Shown here: piece by piece, positions 5,440 through 10,713 of the stretch
How positions within the stretch are numbered: the stretch's first letter is position 1
How the letters are laid out: each line of letters begins with the position of its first letter
Assembly (NCBI GenBank): GCA_043738385.1
Contig: JAYUGL010000256.1
Coordinates: forward strand, 1 to 10,713
Length of the DNA stretch: 10,713 bases
DNA from: JANYCD01 sp043738385
Lineage (GTDB): Bacteria; Pseudomonadota; Gammaproteobacteria; Burkholderiales; Rhodocyclaceae
Direction of reading: 5' to 3'
Notes under the pieces: model-generated
What the model saw: the letters and a program-made list of their open reading frames with translations, nothing else
The model's database searches: none
What the model was told of the DNA's origin: nothing
Translations under genes and position numbers: made by a program

Positions 5440-5477
5440 GCGCTACAGCGCGCCACGAAAAACACCTGTCCAGCCTG

Positions 5478-5483
5478 TAAAAT
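5478..5483 (+). promoter_or_regulatory. possible -10 element of the glyQ operon
   Basis: TAAAAT at 5478-5483, preceded by TG, resembles the -10 of the tRNA-Gly promoter. No convincing -35 is seen 16-18 bases upstream. A small TCGCG-CTTT-CGCGA hairpin (5483-5496) follows. It would give a leader of about 20-25 bases before glyQ. Confidence 0.35.
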
Positions 5484-5512
5484 CGCGCTTTCGCGACATC
5501 ACAGCATTGGTC

Positions 5513-6469
5513 ATGGCATCACCCACTTTTCAGGAAATCATTCTCCGCCTGCAGGCCTACTGGGACAGGCAAGGCTGCGCCCTGCTGCAACCCTACGACA
5601 TGGAAGTCGGTGCCGGCACCAGTCACACCGCCACCTTCCTCCGGTCGCTCGGGCCCGAGCCGTGGAAGGCCGCCTATGTGCAGCCCTCGCGCCGCCCCAA
5701 GGACGGTCGCTATGGCGAAAATCCGAATCGCATGCAGCACTACTACCAGTACCAAGTCGTATTGAAGCCGGCCCCGGAAAACATCCTCGAACTCTATCTG
5801 GGTTCTTTGACGGAACTGGGCTTCGACCTCAAGCAAAACGACATTCGCTTCGTTGAGGACGACTGGGAAAACCCGACGCTGGGCGCATGGGGTCTGGGTT
5901 GGGAAGTCTGGCTCAACGGTATGGAGGTGACGCAGTTCACTTACTTCCAGCAGGTCGGCGGCATCGACTGCAAGCCGATCACCGGCGAAATCACTTACGG
6001 TCTGGAACGTCTGGCCATGTACCTACAAAGCGTCGAGAATGTATTCGATCTGGTGTGGACACCGGGCCTGACTTACGGCGACGTGTATCGTCAAAACGAG
6101 GTCGAGCAGTCGGCCTACAACTTCGAACACAGCGATGCGGATTTTCTGTTCACCGCTTTCGGCGCGCATGAAAAACAGGTCCAGCATCTGATCCAGGAAA
6201 AGCTTGCATTGCCCGCCTACGAACAAGTGTTGAAAGCGGCGCACACCTTCAACCTGCTCGATGCGCGCGACGCCATCTCGGTCACCGAACGCGCCGCCTA
6301 CATCGGTCGCATTCGCAACCTCGCCCGCAGCGTAGCCCAGAGCTACCTCGAAAGCCGCGCCCGGATGGGCTTCCCCATGGCTTCCCGCGCACACGCCGAC
6401 GAAGTGCTGGCGCAACTCGCAGCCAAGAAGCCTGCCCTGAGCGCAGTCGAAGGGGCGGCGTGCGCATGA
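5513..6469 (+). CDS. glyQ: glycyl-tRNA synthetase alpha subunit
   Basis: The 318-residue alpha chain of the bacterial alpha2beta2 glycyl-tRNA synthetase, carrying the class II catalytic core that makes glycyl-adenylate and transfers glycine to tRNA-Gly. Family hallmarks are FQEIILRLQAYWDRQGC at the start, QPYDMEVGAGTSHTATFLRSLGP, YVQPSRRPKDGRYGENPNR, and the motif 3 region ITGEITYGLERLAMYLQ. The ATG at 5513 gives the usual start; a TTG two codons upstream is open but not needed. It is somewhat longer than the E. coli chain (303). Much of the extra length is a tail whose codons 308-314 (ALSAVEG) are a repeat-like 20-mer at 6435-6454. Its TGA overlaps the glyS ATG (ATGA, 6466-6469). Confidence 0.96.
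   Translation: MASPTFQEIILRLQAYWDRQGCALLQPYDMEVGAGTSHTATFLRSLGPEPWKAAYVQPSRRPKDGRYGENPNRMQHYYQYQVVLKPAPENILELYLGSLTELGFDLKQNDIRFVEDDWENPTLGAWGLGWEVWLNGMEVTQFTYFQQVGGIDCKPITGEITYGLERLAMYLQSVENVFDLVWTPGLTYGDVYRQNEVEQSAYNFEHSDADFLFTAFGAHEKQVQHLIQEKLALPAYEQVLKAAHTFNLLDARDAISVTERAAYIGRIRNLARSVAQSYLESRARMGFPMASRAHADEVLAQLAAKKPALSAVEGAACA
6435..6454. repeat. dispersed-repeat type 20-mer at the glyQ/glyS junction
   Basis: CCCTGAGCGCAGTCGAAGGG is an imperfect dyad (CCCT...AGGG ends) that I recognise as a short motif scattered through many proteobacterial genomes. It often surfaces in proteins as ALSAVEG or, on the other strand, as FDCAQGR. Here it forms the end of glyQ, and its AAGGGG end lies 10 bases before the glyS ATG, where it can act as the ribosome binding site. 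I saw no second copy in this window, so repeat status rests on prior knowledge. Confidence 0.6.
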
Positions 6470-8685
6470 GCGACTCCAGAAACCTGCTGGTGGAATTGTT
6501 CGTTGAGGAACTGCCGCCCAAGGCGTTGAAGAAACTGGGCGAATCGTTTGCCCAAACGCTGCTGCAATCACTGAAATCGCAAGGCCTTTGCAACGAAGCG
6601 TCAGCGACCACTTCCTTTGCGTCGCCGCGCCGTCTTGCTGCGCATGTCTCAGCCGTCGCCGCACAAGGGACTGACAAGTCCGTGTCGCAAAAGTTGATGC
6701 CTGTAAGTGTCGGCCTCGACGCGAATGGCAATGCAACACCAGCACTGTTAAAAAAACTCGCAGCACTCGGCGCCGATGCGAGTGTCGCGACAACACTGCG
6801 TCGCGAATCCGATGGCAAGGCCGAGGTGCTGTTCCTCAACAGCGTGGCGAAAGGTGCAACCCTCGCTGAAGGCCTGCAAAAAGCCATCGAAGCAGCGCTT
6901 GCCGCACTGCCGATCCCCAAGGTCATGACCTACCAGCTCGCTGACGGTTGGACCACAGTGAATTTCGTGCGCCCTGCACACGGACTGGTTGCTCTGCACG
7001 GCGCCGATATCGTGCCGGTGTCGGTACTTGGCCTGACGGCAGGTCGCACTACCCACGGCCATCGCTTTGAAGCGAGCGTCGATCCCATCGCGATCAAGGA
7101 TGCCGGGACTTACGCGAAGCAACTCGAAAGCGAAGGCGCAGTGATTGCCAGCTTCGCCGCACGTCGCGAAGAGATTGTTCGCCAGCTTGATGTGGCCGCA
7201 AAGCAAGCGGGGCAAAATCTGGCGCCCGTGGCTGACGATGTCCTGCTCGATGAAGTGACTGCGCTGGTCGAACGTCCCAATGTGCTGATCGGCGAGTTCG
7301 AGCAGGCGTATCTGGAAGTGCCGCAGGAATGCCTGATCCTGACCATGAAGGCCAACCAGAAATATTTTCCGCTGCTCGATAGCAACGGCAAGCTCACAAA
7401 CAAGTTTCTCATCGTCAGCAACATCAGTCCGAAAGACCCAAGTGCGGTGATCACCGGCAACGAAAGAGTGGTGCGGCCGCGTCTTGCCGATGCGAAATTC
7501 TTTTTCGATCAGGACCGCAAGAAATCTCTGACTCTGCGCGTAAACGATTTGGATAAGGTGGTCTATCACAACAGATTAGGTTCGCTGCTGGATCGAACTC
7601 GCCGAGTGCACGAGATAGCCAAATTGCTAGCGTTGCAACTAGGTGGCGAAAGGCTTGCTGCTAATGCAGACCAAGCTGCTTATCTCGCAAAGGCAGACTT
7701 GCTCACCAAGATGGTCGGCGAATTTCCCGAGCTTCAGGGCATTATGGGGCGCTACTACGCGCTACATGATGAGCTATCAGTTGATATAGCAAATGCGATT
7801 GAAGACCACTACAAACCGCGTTTTGCGGGAGACGAGTTGCCGCGGAACGAGATCGGTGTAGTCGTTGCTTTGGCCGATAAGTTGGAAACGCTGGCTGGTA
7901 TGTTCGGTATTGGTCAGGTACCAACGGGTGACAAAGATCCGTTTGCACTACGCCGACATGCTATTGGTATCTGTCGTCTCCTCATTGAGGGAGGACGATC
8001 ACTGTCGTTGAGTCAATGTATTGAGATCACTCAAACCCAACTGAAGCACTCGCATCAGAAGCGGATTTTAATAGCGTACCAAGCTCAGCAGGATACCTCG
8101 GACGACGCCGCATACTTTCCGGCAGGCGGTATCATCGCCTCTTGGGACGAACTTGAGCCTTCGAATGAATCTATGGCTCAGTTAAAAAGTTTTATTTTTG
8201 ATCGACTCGCCGGGATGCTGAAGGATCAAGGTCATCAGGCCCAGAACGTCGATGCAGTACTTTCTCTTTGCCCCGATTTTCTGTCAGAGGTTCCACTACG
8301 TTTAGCTGCCGTGAAGGTGTTTTCGTCACTTCCCGAGGCACCCGCCCTTGCCGCCGCCAACAAGCGCGTCGGCAACATCCTGAAGAAGATCGAGGGTACC
8401 GTCGAAGCGAAAGTTGACGCGACGTTGCTCAAGGAGCCTGCCGAAATTGCCCTTGGCGTGGCACTCGCACATGTGAAACCAAAAGCGGATATCGCCTTTG
8501 CGACCGGTAACTACACCGCCTCGTTGCAAGCGCTGGCAGCGCTGCGTGCGCCGGTAGATGCTTTCTTCACCGACGTGATGGTCAATGTCAAAGACAAGAA
8601 GCTGCGCGACAACCGGCTCGGCCTGCTGGCGATGCTGCATCAGGCCATGAACCAGGTGGCCGATCTGTCGAAACTTTCTACCTGA
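6466..8685 (+). CDS. glyS: glycyl-tRNA synthetase beta subunit
   Basis: The 739-residue beta chain, which binds tRNA-Gly and completes the alpha2beta2 enzyme. Conserved elements include LLVELFVEELPPKAL at the start, FASPRRLAAHV (51-61), RPAHGLVALHG (169-179), TALVERPNVLIGEFE (265-279), LVxP-type ECLILTMKANQKYFPLL (288-304), ADAKFFFDQDRK (341-352), KADLLTKMVGEFPELQGIMGRYYA (409-432), RFAGDELP (452-459), GDKDPFALRR (488-497), and an anticodon-binding-like end with AANKRVGNIL and RDNRLGLL. It is about 50 residues longer than the E. coli chain. Extra sequence is apparent around residues 528-568. DNA from about 7558 to 8335 is markedly less GC-rich than both ends of the gene, yet the frame and motifs stay intact. 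The ATG overlaps the glyQ stop; AAGGGG at 6450-6455 is the ribosome binding site. Confidence 0.96.
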   Translation: MSDSRNLLVELFVEELPPKALKKLGESFAQTLLQSLKSQGLCNEASATTSFASPRRLAAHVSAVAAQGTDKSVSQKLMPVSVGLDANGNATPALLKKLAALGADASVATTLRRESDGKAEVLFLNSVAKGATLAEGLQKAIEAALAALPIPKVMTYQLADGWTTVNFVRPAHGLVALHGADIVPVSVLGLTAGRTTHGHRFEASVDPIAIKDAGTYAKQLESEGAVIASFAARREEIVRQLDVAAKQAGQNLAPVADDVLLDEVTALVERPNVLIGEFEQAYLEVPQECLILTMKANQKYFPLLDSNGKLTNKFLIVSNISPKDPSAVITGNERVVRPRLADAKFFFDQDRKKSLTLRVNDLDKVVYHNRLGSLLDRTRRVHEIAKLLALQLGGERLAANADQAAYLAKADLLTKMVGEFPELQGIMGRYYALHDELSVDIANAIEDHYKPRFAGDELPRNEIGVVVALADKLETLAGMFGIGQVPTGDKDPFALRRHAIGICRLLIEGGRSLSLSQCIEITQTQLKHSHQKRILIAYQAQQDTSDDAAYFPAGGIIASWDELEPSNESMAQLKSFIFDRLAGMLKDQGHQAQNVDAVLSLCPDFLSEVPLRLAAVKVFSSLPEAPALAAANKRVGNILKKIEGTVEAKVDATLLKEPAEIALGVALAHVKPKADIAFATGNYTASLQALAALRAPVDAFFTDVMVNVKDKKLRDNRLGLLAMLHQAMNQVADLSKLST
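7558..8335 (+). other. compositionally atypical central segment of glyS
   Basis: Within glyS, codons from about residue 365 to 624 use many A/T-ending and otherwise rare triplets (TTA, CTA, ATA, AGA, GGA). Hand counts of 60-base rows give 40-53 % GC here (rows at 7561, 7621, 7741, 8161), against 60 % at 7261 and 65 % at 8341. Both edges are fairly sharp. The segment stays in frame and keeps glyS motifs, so gene conversion or recombination with a divergent glyS is the simplest reading. Boundaries are approximate. Confidence 0.6.
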
Positions 8686-8763
8686 CCGCGACATGCAGAG
8701 AAGGCCGGAATTCTCCTTGTATTCTTTCGTGTCCCCGGCGCCCTCCGCAGTGAAAATACTTTC

Positions 8764-9300
8764 ATGAAACTCATCATCCTCGACCGTGATGGCGTGATCA
8801 ATCACGACTCGGACCACTTCATCAAGTCGCCCGAAGAATGGCTGCCCATCGCCGGCAGCCCGGAGGCCATCGCCCGCCTCAACCAGTGGGGTTATCACGT
8901 CGTGGTGTGCACCAACCAGTCGGGCATCGGCCGCGGCTTGTTCGAGATGGACACGCTCAACGCCATTCACGAGAAAATGAATCGCACGATAGGACAGGCG
9001 GGCGGGCGCATCGACGCGATCTTTTTCTGTCCGCATACCAGCGACGACAACTGCGATTGCCGCAAGCCCAAGACCGGCATGCTCAAGGACATTGCGCTCC
9101 GTTTCAATGTCGATCTCACCGGCGTGCCTGCCATTGGCGATTCGCTGCGCGACCTGCAAGCAGCGCAGGCCGTCGGCGCCCAAGCGATGCTGGTGCTGAC
9201 CGGCAAGGGTACAAAGACCCGGCTGGAGGCAAGCGTGCCCGGAAGCACGCCGGTATTCGCCGACCTTGCGGCGGCTGTCGCCCACCTCACGCAAACGTGA
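8764..9300 (+). CDS. gmhB: D-glycero-beta-D-manno-heptose 1,7-bisphosphate 7-phosphatase (GmhB)
   Basis: A 178-residue HAD-superfamily phosphatase that removes the C7 phosphate from heptose bisphosphate in the ADP-heptose route to LPS inner core. Motif I is DRDGVI with nucleophile D7 and acid D9. Motif II is CTNQSGIG (T50), motif III includes K103 in RKPKTG, and motif IV is IGDS (D126). A zinc site is formed by C89, H91, C97 and C99 (CPHTSDDNCDC); the loop between H91 and C97 is shorter than in E. coli GmhB. The ATG at 8764 has only weak ribosome-binding sequence (GTGAAAA). It lies 78 bases after glyS, with no terminator seen, and four bases before plsC. The closely related histidinol-phosphate phosphatase domain is the main alternative; gene context favours GmhB. 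Confidence 0.9.
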   Translation: MKLIILDRDGVINHDSDHFIKSPEEWLPIAGSPEAIARLNQWGYHVVVCTNQSGIGRGLFEMDTLNAIHEKMNRTIGQAGGRIDAIFFCPHTSDDNCDCRKPKTGMLKDIALRFNVDLTGVPAIGDSLRDLQAAQAVGAQAMLVLTGKGTKTRLEASVPGSTPVFADLAAAVAHLTQT

Positions 9301-9304
9301 TCGT

Positions 9305-10063
9305 ATGAATTCGCTGCTGCGCTCCACGCTGTTCATGGCGATATTGTCGGTGGTGACGCCACCGACGGCGCTGGTGATCATGTTGTGTTTCTGGCTGCCG
9401 CACCGCATGCGACGGCAGTTGGTGGTTCCCTGGGTCGCCCTGGCGAACTGGCTGATTGAGCATCTGCTCGGCATTCGTTGCCGCTTGCTGGGCGCTGAAA
9501 ATATCCCGCAACAAGCGGTGGTGATTCTTGCCAAGCACCAGTCGGCATGGGAAACCATCGTGCTGCAAACCATATTTTCCGATACCATTTTTGTCTGGAA
9601 AAAAGAGCTGAAGTGGGTGCCGTTCTTCGGCTGGGCACTGGCCGTCATCCCGAGCATTTGTATCAACCGCAGCACCGGCAAGGACGCGCTGAAGCAGTTG
9701 GTGGAACAGGGCAAGCTGCGGCTTGAACAGGGCTACTCGGTCATCGTGTTTCCCGAAGGCACGCGTGTCGCGCCGGGCCACCATCGCCGCTACAAGGCGG
9801 GCGGCGCCTATCTGGCGGTGGCAGGCGGCGCGCCGGTAGTTCCGGTCGCCCTCAATTCCGGCGAGGTGTGGGGGCGCAATGCTTTTCTCAAACGGCCCGG
9901 CATCGTCACACTCAGCATCGGCCCCGCCATTGACCCGGCCGGCCTGAACGCAGAAGAGGTCAATAACCGCGCCGAAAAATGGATAGAAACCGAGATGCGC
10001 CGCATCAGCCCCGACCTGTACCGCGATGACGGCACGCGACCCGCAACTAGCGCTGCGGTTTGA
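9305..10063 (+). CDS. plsC: 1-acyl-sn-glycerol-3-phosphate acyltransferase (PlsC family)
   Basis: A 252-residue membrane-associated acyltransferase that adds the second acyl chain to lysophosphatidic acid in phospholipid synthesis. A hydrophobic N-terminus (about 8-30) would anchor it. Block I is KHQSAWET with H78 and E83, that is HX4E in place of the usual HX4D. Block II is KKELKWVPFFGWAL (99-112), block III VFPEGTR (148-154) with the acceptor-binding residues, and block IV VVPVALNSG (178-186). I use the ATG at 9305, four bases after the gmhB stop. The frame is open 13 codons further upstream, but that would overlap gmhB. The end overlaps the next ORF by 38 bases. Substrate could be lysophosphatidate or another lysolipid; the exact acceptor is not visible. 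Confidence 0.88.
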   Translation: MNSLLRSTLFMAILSVVTPPTALVIMLCFWLPHRMRRQLVVPWVALANWLIEHLLGIRCRLLGAENIPQQAVVILAKHQSAWETIVLQTIFSDTIFVWKKELKWVPFFGWALAVIPSICINRSTGKDALKQLVEQGKLRLEQGYSVIVFPEGTRVAPGHHRRYKAGGAYLAVAGGAPVVPVALNSGEVWGRNAFLKRPGIVTLSIGPAIDPAGLNAEEVNNRAEKWIETEMRRISPDLYRDDGTRPATSAAV

Positions 10064-10499
10064 GGTCGCGCCCAAGCCCGCCGCACGCTGGCGGACGGGC
10101 GCGGCGCTCGCTTACCTGGGCGGGCCGATCACACTGCAACTCGATACCGATCGCAAACAGGCTGCGCTCGACGGCACGGTGTTGCATTTGCCGCTGCCAC
10201 CCGACGTCACCGCGCGCCAGGTGCAGGATGCCGCCGAAGCCTGGCAACGCCGCGAAGCCGGACGGGTGTTGAAAGCGGTTGCGGCGCGATTGACTGCGGC
10301 GATTGGCCAGTCCATGCCTGCGCTGACCTTGTCGTTCGCAGCGCGCAGCGGGTGGATTCAGGTCGAAGCTGATGTCTTGCGCTGCAATTGGCATTTGATC
10401 GAGCAACCGATGAGTATCATTGAGCAGGTGCTTGCGCGCGCCATCGCCGCCATGCCGCAGTCGAATCGTAATGACGACCTGTTTGCGGCATTCGCATGA
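10026..10499 (+). CDS. small protein resembling a YgjP-like (DUF45) protease domain without HExxH
   Basis: A 157-residue ORF that I do not recognise as a named gene. Its layout resembles the second part of YgjP-like/DUF45 metallopeptidases as I know them: WRTGAALAYLGGPITLQLD (22-40), a VLHLPLPPD strand-turn (52-60), EAWQRREAGRVLKAVAARL (71-89), LRCNWHLIEQP (118-128, compare the family's LNWRLI-AP) and IIEQVLARAIAAM (131-143). In the last segment the family has a V-V-H-E-L-A-H helix; here the HExxH positions read RAIAA (138-142), so the zinc site is gone. The usual RWGSC motif is also lost. It begins with an ATG inside plsC (38-base overlap, no Shine-Dalgarno) and ends in an ATGA overlap with the protease gene, suggesting coupled translation. 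It may be a non-catalytic partner or a decaying duplicate. Confidence 0.6.
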   Translation: MTARDPQLALRFEVAPKPAARWRTGAALAYLGGPITLQLDTDRKQAALDGTVLHLPLPPDVTARQVQDAAEAWQRREAGRVLKAVAARLTAAIGQSMPALTLSFAARSGWIQVEADVLRCNWHLIEQPMSIIEQVLARAIAAMPQSNRNDDLFAAFA

Positions 10500-10713
10500 A
10501 CGAACAGCTCCCCCTGTTTCAAAACCGTCCCGAGAAGCCTGCGCAGAAATTGCGCCACGTCCAGATCGGTACCCGTATCGTCGCCTATGCGCTTTCGGTC
10601 GGCGGTCGGCGGCGCCTCACGATGCGCATCGACGAACGCGGTTTGCATGTGGGTTCACCGCATCGCGTTACCATCGCCGAAATCGAGGCCTTCATCCACG
10701 GCAACGGCGCATG
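10496..10713 (+). CDS. YgjP-like (DUF45/M48-type) metallopeptidase, 5' part only
   Basis: The first 72 codons of a gene that runs off the window. Residues 27-67 (RIVAYALSVGGRRRLTMRI, then DERGLHVGSPHRVTIAEIEAF) match the start of the YgjP-like/DUF45 metallopeptidase domain, where an R-R-x-L/I strand and an A-P-x-x-V-(S/T)-x-x-E-I-E motif are typical. The catalytic HExxH and the distal zinc ligand would lie beyond the window, so activity cannot be judged. The ATG overlaps the preceding stop (ATGA). Residues 4-8 are QLPLF, close to the bacterial sliding-clamp binding consensus QLxLF. Placement after plsC is, as I recall, common in betaproteobacteria. Function of the family is poorly defined; a SprT-like fold is the usual description. 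Confidence 0.75.
   Translation, partial: MNEQLPLFQNRPEKPAQKLRHVQIGTRIVAYALSVGGRRRLTMRIDERGLHVGSPHRVTIAEIEAFIHGNGA

Noticed and set aside
5439..5454. GGCGC/GCGCC hairpin at the feoB stop as a terminator
   Set aside because: Short stem and no T-run on the + strand; an A-run follows instead.
8326..9714. Long open frame of 462 codons on the minus strand
   Set aside because: It runs antisense through the end of glyS, gmhB and part of plsC, all convincingly coding on the + strand. The translation is rich in His/Arg/Gln shadows and matches no family I know.

Overview
The window reads as a chromosomal stretch of a betaproteobacterium. GC is roughly 60 %, all genes lie on the + strand, and the order oxyR-dps, tRNA-Gly, YhhQ-type transporter, feoAB, glyQ-glyS-gmhB-plsC-YgjP-like protease resembles Burkholderiales/Nitrosomonadales/Rhodocyclales gene orders as I remember them. 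Genus cannot be fixed from the sequence alone.

Layout. (1) 75-1648: peroxide defence. OxyR has both redox cysteines. It is followed by an ATAG-N7-CTAT OxyR-type site that begins in the last base of the oxyR stop codon and abuts a -35/-10 pair driving dps. (2) 1649-2444: an accessory patch. It holds a partly decayed, inverted copy of the tRNA-Gly promoter and 5' half (minus strand, 1695-1755) and a two-gene ParD-like/RelE-ParE-like toxin-antitoxin cassette behind a perfect 12-bp-arm palindrome. (3) 2445-3339: a tRNA-Gly(CCC) gene with its promoter, then a queuosine-precursor transporter of the YhhQ family. (4) 3355-5439: feoA-feoB, ferrous iron uptake, with a strong Fur box on the -10 element. 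(5) 5513-10713: a tightly packed run of glyQ, glyS, gmhB, plsC, a small unrecognised ORF and the start of a YgjP-like (DUF45/M48-type) metallopeptidase, cut by the window end.

How the parts work together. The OxyR/Dps pair and Fur-controlled FeoAB are linked physiologically: Dps removes Fe(II) and peroxide while Feo imports Fe(II). The glyQS genes charge the tRNA-Gly encoded nearby. gmhB and plsC serve LPS heptose and phospholipid synthesis.

Most unusual points: the inverted tRNA-Gly relic facing the intact tRNA across the toxin-antitoxin cassette; a glyS gene with a central stretch of about 0.8 kb of different base composition and an apparent extra segment; a dispersed-repeat type 20-mer that forms the GlyQ C-terminus and supplies the glyS Shine-Dalgarno; and a small ORF (10026-10499) that looks like a YgjP-like protease relative with the HExxH motif destroyed, directly before a presumably active relative. 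Both of the last two have an N-terminal sequence resembling a sliding-clamp binding motif. No CRISPR array, rRNA, insertion sequence or phage gene was seen.
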